DNA from: Oikopleura dioica
Taxonomy: Eukaryota; Chordata; Appendicularia; Copelata; Oikopleuridae
Length of the DNA: 64,000 bases
Direction of reading: 5' to 3'
NCBI GenBank assembly: GCA_907165135.1
Contig: OU015566.1
Span: 2,234,501 to 2,298,500 of the forward strand
Positions 34,426 through 45,740 of the stretch are shown piece after piece. The first letter of the stretch is position 1. Each line of letters starts with the position of its first letter. The notes below the pieces were generated by a model. The model had not been told where the DNA came from. It did no database searches and saw only the letters and a list, made by a program, of their open reading frames with translations. The position numbers and the translations under genes were made by a program.

Positions 34426-35010
34426 ATGAAATTTTCAAGTTTTTTCGCTGCTGCTGCTTCGGCTGCTGACTCCTGTATTCGTTTTGAAAAGGGACCAGGA
34501 ATGGTGATAACACTGAATTTGGATATAGTTTTAGAACTTACTTTTTGACCAAAAAGGGGGTATGAAGTGGAAAGATGCTCACGACTATTGCAGAAGACAA
34601 GGCGGCGCGCTTGCTTATTTCAATAATCAAGAAGAGTACGACTTGTTCACCAAAGATTTGGATTTCTCCGCCAATAACGGATGGAACGTTTGGTACAAGG
34701 AATGGCTTGGAATTAGACGAATGGGAACCGAATTCAGACAGAACGGAAGTTTGCGAAACATCGGCCCCTATGATTCATAGGCTATGAAGGCTGGGAGTCA
34801 ATAGGATACATCAACATTCGAAAGAAGGAGCAGCTCTTTTTCAAGTGGAAATCAGACGAGCCGAACAACTCACGAAACTACAAGTCCTACTCGGGAAGAT
34901 ACGGAAATCGTCAAGAATCTTGCGTGGAATTCGACATCAATGATTTGCAGTGGAATGATCTCAGATGCAACAAGCGCATGCGTTTCCACTGTAGATTTGA
35001 CGACTGCTAG
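34426..35010 (+). CDS. secreted C-type lectin
   Basis: Exons 34426-34504, 34536-34748 and 34781-35010 encode a C-type lectin-like domain (DSCIRFEKGPG ... MKWKDAHDYC ... CVEFDINDLQWNDLRC ... FHCRF). Both calcium/sugar motifs are present: EPN (KSDEPNNS), the mannose-type triad, and WND. The two introns are only 31 and 32 nt and both close in phase. The ATG at 34426 would give a perfect signal peptide (MKFSSFF then an Ala-rich stretch) only if the T run at 34440-34446 had six rather than seven T. As given, that start is frameshifted, so either the run is a base-calling error, the allele is broken, or an unseen upstream exon is used. A TATA-like box lies upstream. Confidence 0.8.
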
Positions 35011-35126
35011 AAGAATAAAGAACAAAAACAATCATGATCTTTTTCAATGTTTTATTAAATATTATCAATTATCTTTTCCAATGAATGAAGCAGCAAAATG
35101 AAATAATTCTTCACTTCGACCAGTAT

Positions 35127-37483
35127 CTAAGTCGCAGTCGCATCAATGACAAGAGTATCTTCCGCTTCTTCCACATAGCAGGAATTGTTTTCCGCGTCGA
35201 TTTCACTTGGACTCCGCGGCTGAAAGGCGGCTTTTGAGAGCATCGAAGGCAGGGCCATCGCTTGAAGCTGGTATTCTTTTTCCGCTTCTTGGAAAGCCTC
35301 GTCGTCTTCGTACTGTCCTCCAGGAAGAACTGCATCAATTTCATGTCTGCGTACATGGCGGCGGAAAGAATCGACGCGCTGAAGAAAAGGTTGAGACTTT
35401 TGGTCATTTTGGGACTTGATTTACCGCAGTTCGGAAGTTGCACTGCTCGCATTTGTAGGTTGTTTCGGAGTGCGAGATCATGTGACTGGTGAGATGGTCT
35501 TTTCGGATGAAGGCATGATTGCAGATGTCACATTTGTAGGGCTTATGACCGGTGTGGATTCTTGAGTGTCGCTGGAGCTCAGCAGGTCTAAAATGAGTTA
35601 CTGCGATGATGATTTCTTAAAAGAATTCCGAAAAATTTAATTCGAATCTCAGCTTTCCAGGAATAGTTAAAATCAAACTCATTTTTAAAATGATAAAATT
35701 TTGGTGCTGGGTAAGTTTCTCTAGAAAAAAAAATTACAAAACACGGAAAAGTCGATGGTCTCGAATTAAATTACCTGACGAATTTTTTGGTGCAAATTTT
35801 GCACTCGTGCTTTGCCACGTAAGTTCTTCTCTTTTTTGGAGGAAAGCCTCTAAGATTGAATGGATCGAGATCCTCGCCATCAGAGTTGGTGTAAGGAGCT
35901 TCTTGTTCGGGGCAGTAAAAGTCGAAGCCATCATCGCGCTCAATTGGCTCGACGCCGGAAATATTTGCTGAAGTGTTTTCGTCTGTTTCCATGATTACTT
36001 CGTCTTCTGGCTCGTCTTTAACCATCACCTAGGAATAGGGAATGAGTCTTTTGATGGGAAAGGGGGGGTTTTACCTCGCATGTTTCAGAATTTGATGGAG
36101 ATTCTGGAGGCGATTGTGGCTGTACGACTGGAACTTCAGGACTTGGAGAGGTGGTGATTTTCGGAGGGGATGAAATTGTTGAAGAATGAATGATTGGCTT
36201 TCCAATTTTGGTCATTGCTTTTGCCTGAAAATCAAAATAAGGAGATGAGTTAGAAAAAAACTCATACTTGTTGAGAATCCTTGGGAAGAGTAAGAACCCT
36301 AGCAAGTTTTCCGTTGGCCAATCTGACTGTTGTCAACTTGCTGAAATCCCCACTGAACTTGATCGGCTTCCCAGGAGCTGATTGAACTGGCACCGGTTTG
36401 GGAAGATTCTTTGTTGGAGGAAGAATTTGAGAATTATTCGGAAGAGCGCGCATCACTTTCATCGGCTTCTGAATCATCTGCACTGGTTTTTGGCCGTTTT
36501 CTGAGCTCGGATTCGGCTGAATAAAAGTGAGATTGGGTTGAGAGATTCTTGCTACCTTTTGAACGAATTGGTTGACGGGAGGGCGGATAATCTTCAACCC
36601 CTGTCCGTTCATGATTTTTAGCGGCTGGCCATTTTGAGATCCTGGTCGACCAAGGACTTTGATCATCTTTCCGTTGATCATTTGGCCAGGGCGGATGATT
36701 TGGCCGGGCTTTAGCACTCGACCTGAAAATTATTATCAGAAGAAAGTTGAATTTTGAAGAGCTTTACCTGGTCGAATCATTTGTCCTCCTTTGATAATCT
36801 GTCCTGGCTTGACAATCCTCAGCGGTCCTTTCAAACCATTCAACGCCGACTGGTTCAAAATCTTGATCGGTCCGCCAACTTTCTGCCCGTTGATCGTCGT
36901 CAGGACTCGCGGAATTGTCTTCGGCGGGGAGGTTTGGTTTGGAATTTCTTCGATCACTTCGCTTTTGACTTCGACTGTGTTGATCGTTTCCGTCTCCTCA
37001 TCTTCTTCGGAATCGTTGATTTCGACCGTTTCAGCGGTAGAGCGGCGTTTGTTGGCTGGGACGGGTGATTCGGAATCTAAGGAAAGTCCGCGCTAGAAAA
37101 AGGGTTTATTCAAGAAAGAAGATCGAAAAACAGCCAGAAATGGGTATTGAATTCGAATTTCTAGACCATCTAGAGATTTTCTTCTATCATCTTGAAATCG
37201 AATTAATCAGTACCTTTCCCCGGATAAGAGCTTCAATCGGTTGATCATCATCATCTTCGTCCAGGTCGAGAGTCTCCTCCATGTCTCCACTGACGACGGA
37301 TCCTCCCAAACTCGAGACATTTCTCGATCTCTGCTCGGAATCTCCACTTGAGCTGGCGACACTTTCATCTGCTTTTTTCGGCTTCAAGTTGATGTTGAAA
37401 AATCGGCGCTCGTATTCTTCGAGATTATCGACCACGTTGCTTCGGCTCACGGCGATTTTACGGATGTCGATCAGGCGAACCAT
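35127..37483 (-). CDS. C2H2 zinc-finger transcription factor (three fingers)
   Basis: Seven exons close exactly to 622 residues: 37483-37214, 37092-36768, 36722-36268, 36224-36075, 36028-35775, 35587-35425, 35378-35127. The ATG lies 17 bases after TTTCTTTAG, a likely spliced-leader or 5' splice acceptor. The N-terminus is helical then acidic (LDLDEDDDDQ). The middle has repeated GQIIRPGQMI/GQIIKGGQMI segments and Pro/Gln-rich sequence typical of activation regions. Three C-terminal fingers fit C-x2-C-x12-H-x3-H (HECKICTKKF, YKCDICNHAF, YKCEQCNFRT). With only three fingers it probably binds a short GC-rich site (inference). It is divergent to the small gene at 37852 and convergent with the lectin. 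Confidence 0.85.
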
Positions 37484-37851
37484 CTCTTCTTGAAAAAATC
37501 TAAAGAAAAATTCTCTAGAAACAGTCATTACCAAATGGTCTCGAAAAGAATTTGCTAAACAGAAAGCTCAAAATATGCGGCTTTCGAGTCAAATGTAAAC
37601 TCTTTCAAAAAGAAAAAGCCGCTTGCGGCTTCTTTAGATTAACAAAATCGCTTAAGATTGAAGTTCTAGGGGCTAGAATTTTGCTCCGCAAAAGTCATTT
37701 TCAAGTATCTATTTAAAAATCTTCGACTCGAAAAATAAGATTATCCGTAAATTACCTGTCTTGTGCCTAAAGATAATCTCTTGTTATTCTTTCACTTCCT
37801 CTCTTTTTTCCTTTTTTCTTCTTTTTTGGTGTGCCTTTATCTCAAGCTAAA

Positions 37852-38095
37852 ATGGGAAAACTGATTCTCCGAGAGTCGAAAAGTAAGTTTTCGGAGTTTT
37901 GTGAGTTGATTTGGAGTTGTGTGGCTTTTGAATTTCTGGCGCGTGAACGGCACCGCCGCGGGCGAGGTCGCCGCTCTCGCCAAGGCGGCGAACCGCTCCG
38001 GCCCGACGCGCTTGAACACGCAAAAGCCAACGATAGTTATCGGCCCCAAGGCGACTTTGCCAGACGACGACGCAGCTTTTGCACCGCCGAAGTAG
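37852..38095 (+). CDS. small 69-residue protein with hydrophobic N-terminus
   Basis: Exons 37852-37882 and 37917-38095 join across a 34-nt GT-AG intron to give 69 residues. A pyrimidine-rich tract ending CTCAAG lies six bases before the ATG and may be a spliced-leader acceptor. Residues about 10-18 are hydrophobic (IVWLLNFW), the rest Ala/Pro-rich and hydrophilic (NGTAAGEVAALAKAANRSG). Exon 2 is markedly GC-rich compared with its surroundings. A single-pass or mitochondrial small protein is possible, but the family is not recognised. Confidence 0.55.
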
Positions 38096-39000
38096 CTACT
38101 CCGCGAGCTTCACACTTTACAACCAGCGTCAAATCAACTCAGTTGATATCGCTTTTTCGCATAAATTCGAAAAAATGTTTATGAAGACCTCGGTTTCACT
38201 TAATTGGGCGGGTTTATCGTCAGAAAGCAACGATAGTCGAAGAAAAATAGTCAAAAAATTTATAGAAATGAGAAAAAAAGCCGCAAGCGGCTTTGTTTGT
38301 CGAATATTATTAATTTGATTCAAACATATTCTTTATTTTAGTATTGAAAAATATTCATTTTCCTTGAATAAAAAAACGGGCGCAGCTGCAGTGCTAGAAT
38401 TAATCGCATAAGTATGTACCTGAAAATGCACCTGATGACCTTGATAAAATTTTGACCTCGAATTTTTATTTCAAGATTTCAATCTGCCGATTTTACGATT
38501 CTCTTTCGAAAAAACTGAGTGTGCCTAAATGCTCCCCTCGTTCGGGCCGATGCTTCGTTATCGAATTTGAATCATGATTCAGGAATTATCGTCCCGTTCT
38601 CCGCTCCCAGCCAAAAAAAATGATGACGAAGACGCATTTTTGCTAATCTTTTTTCTCATTTCGAAAATGGGAAATCCGATTAAATTGGAAAATTGAAAAT
38701 TGTAACTTTTTCGGATGATTCAAGGTTTGAAGAAAACCTGATTCAGATTCTAACGACCAAAAATGAAAAGCCGCGTAGCGGCTTTTATAAGAAGGAAGCC
38801 GCGAAGCGGCTTCGCCATTCAGCCACTCTTACCTGTCCCAAAATATTGGCGAAGCCGCTTCGCGGCTTCGGTTATAGAAAAAAGCCGCTACGCGGCTTTT
38901 CGTATGGGCTCATCAGTTCCTGTCTCAGGACTGCTGGAAATAAAGGATAATTTGATTTTTGGGAGAGTAATTGATTTTTAATTTTAATAAATTCTCAAAG
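38096..39000. other. intergenic with a palindrome cluster
   Basis: No gene recognised with confidence, although an earlier exon of the gene at 39001 may lie here (for example near 38693-38765). Contains five AAGCCGC...GCGGCTT palindromes. Confidence 0.45.
38767..38901. repeat. cluster of four AAGCCGC/GCGGCTT palindromes
   Basis: Four copies in 135 bp, each with the same seven-base stem and a variable centre: AAGCCGCGTAGCGGCTTTT, GAAGCCGCGAAGCGGCTTC, GAAGCCGCTTCGCGGCTTC and AAGCCGCTACGCGGCTTTT. Further single copies lie at about 12309, 12337, 14346, 37616 and 38277. A fixed stem with varying loop suggests selection on, or spread of, the hairpin. Confidence 0.75.
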
Positions 39001-39531
39001 TACTCAGGAGCGTCAATTGTAGAAGAAACAATGCTGTGGTTGTCTGCTGGATCTGGAATTAATAATTTCGGAGGATTGAAGAGCAGCAACTTCAGAATAA
39101 AGCAGAAGAAATGGGGTCAATATGCAGCGGGAACAAAGGGCCAGAGAAACTTTTTATCAGCGGCGTTGATAAACGAGGAATAATCGGAGAGATGGCCAGG
39201 CAGAAATTTCTTATGAGCAGACCAAAGTAAAATTTCAGGCTCAAATTTTTAGTCATCAATTTCTTTTAAGAATTAAGGGTGTAACGATGCTAAAAGATCT
39301 CGAAGGAAATCAGCTCTTCGGTAGTTCCTCCTTGATTTCAATATTTTTGTTCTAAACTTTTTTTCAGATGAGCCAGTGAAACCAAAAGTCGACTCGGAAT
39401 ATGCTTCGAAGAAAATGTTCAATCGTTGGAAAAAGAAAGTTCTTGGTGAAAAGAAATCGAAGAAAAAGAAAAAGAAGAAGAAAAATAAAAATAAAACTGC
39501 CCCTGATGCTGCTGAGGAAGACAAAACATAA
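39001..39531 (+). CDS. Lys-rich small protein, 3' exons only
   Basis: Exons 39001-39038, 39074-39177 and 39368-39531 join in frame: a Glu/Gln-rich helix (IEEQQLQNKAEEMG), GNKGPEKLFISGVDKR, then a very basic tail (VLGEKKSKKKKKKKK...) ending in TAA at 39529-39531. The first intron is 35 nt GT-AG. The second (39178-39367) keeps the frame only as GA-AG with an AG|GA junction. The upstream start was not found; the exon at 39001 follows an acceptor CTCAAAG. The family is unknown; the Lys run suggests nucleic-acid or nucleolar association (inference). It is convergent with the GATA gene. Confidence 0.5.
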
Positions 39532-39627
39532 CAAAATGAATTTGAAAAATTTTCTTTTTATTTACAGTTTTGAATGAATGAAAAAGGTTTGAAGAAGCAG
39601 AAGAATGAAGGTTTTTGAAGGAGCAAA

Positions 39628-40859
39628 TTACTGGTATGGCTGGAAAAGGGGTGGGAAGGTCTGGGTCGGAGGCGCGTAAGGAGAAGGAAGAGGAGGTGGA
39701 TTGCCGAAGAGTGCCATGGGATTCATCGCCATCGGAAAGGGCATGTTGGGGAGATGGGAGCTGAAGTCATGAGTCTGCGGGAGCGAGTAGGGAGCGGCGA
39801 GGGCTCTTGGATCGGAGACTTGGCCTCGCTTTCGGGATCGAGCAGCTTTGTTTTTTCGATTTCGCGTCTGGATCGCGCCGTCTTTTTTCATCGTTAAAGG
39901 TCGAGGAGTCTAAATAATAGTGTTAGAAACTTGTTATAGAAAATCAACGAAGACAAAATTTGAAAAAATAGCTGGCTTACCCCGTGGAGCTTTTCATAAA
40001 GTCCGCAAGCGTTGCAAACTGCGATGCCAGCCGAGTTCTTTCTCCAAAGGGACGTTTCGGTGGTCTTGCAGTTGTCGCAAATTGTACCCTCTCGCTTGGA
40101 AGGGACTGTTCGTCGTTTTGGCTTGACGAGCGGGCGAGGCTTGCCGTTGACTTTGTAGTACAATCCGCAAGCGTTGCAGAGGTAGTTGCCGACTTCATCG
40201 CGTCGCCAGAGGGGAGTGACAGTGGCCTTGCAGTTCGAGCAGATTCGATTTTCGAGGGAGACGTCAGAGGGCTTGGATCGTTTTGCTGGCGGGATTTCTT
40301 GATCGGGAAGAGGTCTTTTGGCGACTTCTTGGTTGATGGCATGTGGCTGGGGGAGAAAGCTGGGGATGTTGGGGAAGTAGTCGTGGGGAAGAGATGATTC
40401 TTGCTGAAGAGCTGGTGGATTTTGAGGCGCGGGCTGATATTGGGGCTGCGGTTGGTAGAAATTCTCGTGGTAAAAGTTCATCTGGGGATTTTCGCTGGAG
40501 ACTTGAGGCTGTTGGTGCTCTTGGGAATGCTGATGAGGATGGTATTGGGGAGCGAAGTGGTCATTGTAGCCAGATGATGGAGAAATTGGCGGCTCTTGTT
40601 CGACGGAATTCGGTCGGGCGGGTTGAATAGCCTCTTCTGCAGATGATGTTTCGATAGTGGCGAGAGGAACTGCTTGGATCTTGGGAGATTCATCGTTGGT
40701 TGATTGGGGAGAGCCGATGGAGCCGTCGCTTGAACCGTTGGAAGCGATTCCTGAGTCGTGATGGTCATCTTGGTAGAAAGCGCTGGAGCTCATGTAGTTG
40801 ATGTTGAAGTTCATGTTTGGAGAGGAGTAGTCATGGTAGTGAGTTGTTTCGGTAGACAT
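39628..40859 (-). CDS. GATA transcription factor with two zinc fingers
   Basis: Exons 40859-39981 and 39909-39628 give 386 residues. Both GATA fingers are present: N-finger at about 207-231 ([14 protein letters not shown] ... [12 protein letters not shown]) and C-finger at about 261-285 ([14 protein letters not shown] ... [12 protein letters not shown]), each C-x2-C-x17-C-x2-C. The basic tail ([17 protein letters not shown]) follows across the single intron, as in animal GATA factors. The N-terminus is His/Gln/Pro/Ser-rich. The C-finger has Glu where Tyr is usual (GLYEK). It binds (A/T)GATA(A/G) sites in the nucleus; which GATA paralogue it is (1/2/3- or 4/5/6-type) I cannot say. The start is the first ATG, and the N-terminus is in good frame for 200 residues. 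Confidence 0.95.
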
Positions 40860-41985
40860 TTTTTGATGCTTGTTTTTTAACTGTTGATTGTTTGTTTATG
40901 CTAGAATCGAAAACGAATGGAGATTATATTAGAGACGGCGGCGAGGAGGGGCGCTAGAGAAGACATCTGCTCCAGACGCGCGCCAGGAAGTTTACCGAGA
41001 ATGGGCCTATCAGTAGCAGCTGGTGGATGCTCCGGCTGTTATTGGAGAAATCCATTGAGAATGGAGAAATTTTTCGCTGTAATTTATTACCATAAATTCA
41101 TAAGAGAGTATCTTTTACATATAGTCATGCTAGAACTGGAGGTGAAAGTACATGCAGTTATCATTACAATAAATTTGTCAACATCGAGGGAAAAGAAAAA
41201 TCTTTATATCAAGTAAAAAATCATTAATTTGTGGTTTGGTTATCAAAGACCATTCAATCTCGAGAAATTCTCGAGAAAAATGTAAAAATAAAAGCCGTTT
41301 TTTATGGCAAACAAAAGATATCTATTCTTATCAGTGATACGGTATTTATATTGCTAGTATTACTACTGAATGATCAATCAAATAATATATGATATATTAT
41401 ATATTATATATCTTCTAATACTCCGAGAATTTCGTTTTCGGTTATTGAAAGAATAATTCTTTTCGGAAATAAGCCTTCAAAAAGTTCAAAAAGACGCTGC
41501 GGCGTTCAAAGACATCTGAGTTTCTATCACTTTCTGCGTATCTCGCTTTCCATTTCGCAGAAGCTGGAGCTGATTGAGCTCACCTGCTCAAAAAATTGCT
41601 TTGCGACTTGGCTTTTTTACATCACCTGCTTTTTCGCTGCAAGAACAGATTTTTTATTTGACATTCTGGTTTTATTAACAAAAATAAGTCGATCGAAATA
41701 TTTTGAAGCTAAAAGTAAAAATATAAGATCAAAAAATCTTTGTCAAAAACGGTCGTAAATCTTCGGAACAGCGGGTCTATGCAGGGCGAAACTGATACGG
41801 GTTTTCAATCAATTGAAATCAAAAAGCCGAATTCAAGATTATTGGAAAACCTTCCTTATTCTCGAGAAAACATCTTTAATTGGGGCACCATCACGAAGAG
41901 AAGGAACTTAAAAATATCTCAATATTGCGGAAAACAGAAGCTTACCAATTTGTTTTATCAATTTCTGCTTCAAAAAGCTTTGAAG
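40860..41985. other. upstream region of the GATA gene
   Basis: No gene recognised. It probably contains the GATA-gene promoter and enhancers. ATATATGATATATTATATATTA at about 41390-41410 is an AT palindrome; TTATCAG/TGATAA-type GATA motifs occur around 41325-41340. Confidence 0.45.
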
Positions 41986-42460
41986 CTATCGTAATGCAAT
42001 TTTGCTGAAAAACAACTTCGGCTCTTTTTTCTTACGTTGATTTTCGTCGAACGAGACAGTTTTTCGCAGCGAGAGTTCAATTGCGTCTTTCGAGTTTTTC
42101 TTTGATTTCGAAGCGATTTCGACGTTGCTGGTTGTCCTAAAATAGGCTTGGGCGACCCTTATTGTCAGGCAGTATTCTACCTGGGAAGACTGTTTCGACA
42201 TGATTTTGCAGGCATACTCAGACGGCCCTGTGGAATTTTCATTGGGAAGATTGGCAAAGATTCGTTTGAGAATTCTAGAGATTAAAAATTCATCACACTT
42301 TCCCACTGATACCTTTCTCTTCAGTCCCAAGAAGAAGGTCTTTCTCATAGCTCGTCTCGTAGACTTTTTCAATGTCATCATCGAAGAAATCTTTTCCGGT
42401 TTGAACCAATTTTTTTATTCTTATTTTTTATTCGGCTTCAAGACCGTTCCTTTTCTCCAT
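41986..42460 (-). CDS. small unknown protein with PP1-docking-like RVxF motif
   Basis: Four exons close to 112 residues: 42460-42445, 42390-42313, 42274-42181, 42136-41986. Introns are 54, 38 and 44 nt, all GT-AG. The N-terminus is acidic (DFFDDDIEKVYETSYEKD), the middle Pro/Ser/Arg-rich (QGRLSMPAKSCRNSLPRTTS) and the C-terminus basic. RKTVSFDE near the end fits the K-x-V-x-F pattern by which many regulators dock on protein phosphatase 1, so a PP1-associated role is conceivable, but no domain is recognised. It is divergent to the UBX gene at 42971. Confidence 0.6.
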
Positions 42461-42970
42461 TTCCAGGGCGAGAAGCAGTTCAATCTCTTTTATCAGCTAT
42501 TTTCTCGAAAAAAATATTCGAAAATTCTATTGAAAATAATAATTTTCGATATAAAAAATATTATTTTAGCCGGGTCCTTGACAACTCTTGGAGGCATAGA
42601 AGACTTCTCCTCTTATTTGGAAATGGGATGGTGTCTCTATTGAAAGTAAAAGACCCGATTTCAGTCTGAGAGTGACTTTTGAGCCGGTATGAAATAGTGT
42701 TGGTTTTGGATTACGCTGAAAACCGACCACTTGGTGGTAGTGACGAATCGAGCAAGTATACACGTTTGAGGCGCATTAGTTACGGCGGTCGCGAATGAAA
42801 TTTATTAAGCAACTACCGTTACTCTTTATTCATCTGATTCTAGAATCGCTTTACCAAATTCTAGTTGCGTGTTCGAATCAAAGATAATCTGTCGTAGCGA
42901 AAATCGAGGTGCTAATTCATCTTTGTAGCACCTGCAACAAAATAGAGCGAAAGTTTTTTTTGTGAAAAAG

Positions 42971-43534
42971 ATGAGTTTTAAAATTGATATCAAGAAAGAA
43001 AAACGCTCCCTGAACATCGCTCAATTCGGAGCGGCGAGGCAAAAAGCTAAGAATCAAGGAGAGAAGCTTGATATTCAAAATATCGCGAAGAAAACAAGCG
43101 TTCATGCCACTTTTACGGGGCAAGGAAACTCGCTGAAAGAAGAAACAACCGGAAGAATTGAAGAAGAAAGAAAAATTGACGAAGTTGAAGTCAAAATTGA
43201 TCGGGTAATTAGCGGCCTTCTGGGCCTGAGAGAATCTAGACTCTGGATTCTAGAGGTACTATAATATAAAAATTCTATATTTCGAAAGAAAATTTTCATC
43301 GAAATTAAGAGTTTGCCAACTACAAAGCTTCGATTCCGATTTCCTTCTGAACAACGAGAGCGAATCTTCAACACCAACACATCAATTTCCTCCCTTATAG
43401 ACTTTTGCTCTGGGATTCTTGGATATGAAGCCGCAGTTTTTGAAGGTTTTCCGCCGAAAGAATTGGGAAGAAGTGAAGACAGTTTGGAGAAATTGAAGAT
43501 TTTGAATACTGTTCTAAGCGTGAAAAAGAAATAA
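42971..43534 (+). CDS. UBX-domain protein
   Basis: Exons 42971-43255 and 43310-43534 (54-nt GT-AG intron) give 169 residues. The second exon is a UBX domain: TTKLRFRFPSEQRERIFN, then GFPPKEL and LEKLKILNTVLSV, matching the R...FP turn and FP-x-KEL of p47/UBXN proteins. UBX domains bind the AAA ATPase p97/VCP and link it to ubiquitinated cargo. The N-terminal exon is basic and charged without SEP or UBA motifs, so it is a short UBX cofactor rather than full p47. The ATG follows a T-rich tract and AAAAAG, a possible spliced-leader acceptor. It ends 60 bp from the convergent kinase/papain-like locus. Confidence 0.8.
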
Positions 43535-44216
43535 ATTGATGGTTTATTTTCTACGAAATCACAAAAAGATTACTCTTCAAAGATTTTTCCCAGTCAAGCC
43601 ATTAGTTTACGATGAAGTTTGATTGTGTAAGCTTGTGGAAGAAGATGCCAAATTCCTGGTCTCATATTGAAATTCTCGTTGACCAATGTCAAAAACTCTT
43701 TGTTTTCCCCGTTATAAACATAACTTTGACCATTGAAAGATTCCATCATATTTTCTTCAGCGTAATACTCGCGATCAAGAGGAATTCTTATTTGAGAAGG
43801 AGAAAAACCCGTTTTTTCATCGTCGATCAAATTATTTTCGATAATATATTCGCCATTCTCGATCCGGTCAACTGTCATCTGATGATAAATGACACTAGAG
43901 TTAACTAAAGTATCCTCTCCGATCGAAGAAAGGTACGCTCCAGTAACAGTAAGTGGACGAGTGAAGATATATTTTTGATGAAGAAGAACTAAAATAATTT
44001 GAAAGATCTTTTAGCCTTATTTAAACAGTATAAATTATACCTCTTTCATAGTCAAAATTTGCAGAAATATGAAATTTGACTAACTCCCATCCGACGTCAT
44101 TTAAGAAGGTTTTATACTTGAGTCTTTGAAGTAGGCACTCAATACCATTTGTTTGATAGTCTTGCTCTTCTTTTTTTGGATTGAGGTTCAATCCAGCGAG
44201 GCTTCGGGGATACACA

Positions 44217-44829
44217 GAAGTTAAAGATTTTTCAAATTATTTGAGATTTATCTTATGTCAATTTTTTTATCTTAACTGGAAAAAACCAGTAAAGGGTACT
44301 ACCTTCGATTTCCAAAATGGGCTTTATCTTTTAAACTGATAAAAGTGGGTATAAAAAATAAATTCCTCAGAAAATCTTTTCTAACTTTTATGTTGATCCT
44401 AGTTTGAAATTCTTGATGGTTTCCGAGATGTAGCCTCTCGAAGTTTTTTCGAAAAAAATTTTTGGTCGTCGATTTTTTCGAATAAGGGCTTTTTTGAAAG
44501 CGTAGAGCAAGGAGATCATTTTTGTAGGCTTAGAAAGATGGTCAGAAGTACCCGTCAACAATTTTCGAAAAATTTTTTTTCGGAATTTGAGAATTTTGAC
44601 CCCGGAAATAGATTCTTCTTTGTAAAGAAAATATCCAACAAGAAACAGTAGACTTTGGCCTATAGTAAATTTATTTTCGCGGTTTTTCTTTTCTATCTCA
44701 AAATCAAGTTTGAAAATTGGCTTTTTTGCCCTCTGGTGTCTTAACTCAAAAAAATTAAGGTGTTGCCTCTAGAGACAATTCCTTTAAAAAAAATAACAAA
44801 TTTGCTAAGGAAAAATTTTAAAAGAGAAA
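44217..44829. mobile_element. insertion A in the kinase/papain-like locus
   Basis: About 610 bp separate codons that read Val-Val-Tyr and Pro-Arg-Ser on the minus strand. TAT is present at both edges, as expected of a short target duplication, and no GT-AG pair spans the gap. Its segment 44554-44615 (TGACCCCGGAAATAGATTCT) and 44711-44735 match parts of insertion B, so both belong to one repeat family. It could also be an intron gained by insertion. Confidence 0.5.
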
Positions 44830-45439
44830 AAAAATCTTGAACTTCTTGAATAAACCACCATCGTCAAAACAACGAAGATATTTTCGAAAGTAACGCGTTC
44901 TTCATCTAATTTCGATCGATCATAATTCAAGTCATGAATCATTGCCCAACGAATAAGAATACAGACGGAAATAGGAACGCAAAGATTTGTGTCCTTTTGA
45001 TCGATGATATTAGTTGTCAGATTCTCAAAATCTGGATTTGAATGTCTTGTTAATCTTTGTTTCAGATTAGCCATCGCGATCGATTTTGTGAAATTTGGAT
45101 CGCCAACACAAATATTTTCGGGAGATATTTGATTGCTATTGTAGCTTCTCAAAAAAATATTGTCCTTCAAACTCATTATTTGATCGTCGGTTGGGTCTTC
45201 CTTATTTGACAGCCACTCAGCATTCAATGCCTCAAAATTCTAATTTTGAATATGCATTTAGCTTACTTTGAGTTCTCGTTTGACCCTATTTTCCAGAATT
45301 TCAGCTTTAACATCTGGTATTGGAGTATAAAGAAGATTCCAAGCAGTTGACCAGTTGCAAAGAATGAAAACATAAATATTTGACCCAGTTATGTAGATCT
45401 CACCAGAAAGCTGAGAGATTTGGGAAAAACCTGCAGATC

Positions 45440-45740
45440 CCGCGCCTTAAATAGTCGTCAATGACCTTATTTTGTTCATTCAACTATTTAACAATGTCCA
45501 GAAATCAGATCTTGAGGCTTTTAAGGACCCCCACCCCCGGTCAACACTTTTCGAAAATTTTTTTTGCGGACTTTCAAAAATTTGACCCCGGAAATGGATT
45601 CTACGAGTCAAAAAACGATTTTGAGGCTGCATCTTTTGAGGCTCTATCTCGACTTTAACACCCTCAAAATCGCCTTTGAAAATTGGACTTTTTGACGAAG
45701 AATGAGGAAAAACTCCTAAATTTACTAAAATTAAAAATTT
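45440..45740. mobile_element. insertion B in the kinase/papain-like locus, related to insertion A
   Basis: About 300 bp follow the block ending FYGPLFDQ. The segment 45540-45603 (TGACCCCGGAAATGGATTCT) and TTTGAAAATTGG at 45677 match insertion A in the same orientation. Edges are approximate. Confidence 0.4.

Noticed and set aside
34426-34504. Treating the lectin as a true pseudogene
   Set aside because: One homopolymer discrepancy only; all diagnostic lectin residues and both mini-introns are intact.
40343-40630. Antisense frames over the GATA gene
   Set aside because: Shadows of Gln/His/Pro-rich GATA coding sequence.
42200-42643. 147-codon plus-strand frame
   Set aside because: Antisense to the well-supported four-exon gene at 41986-42460.
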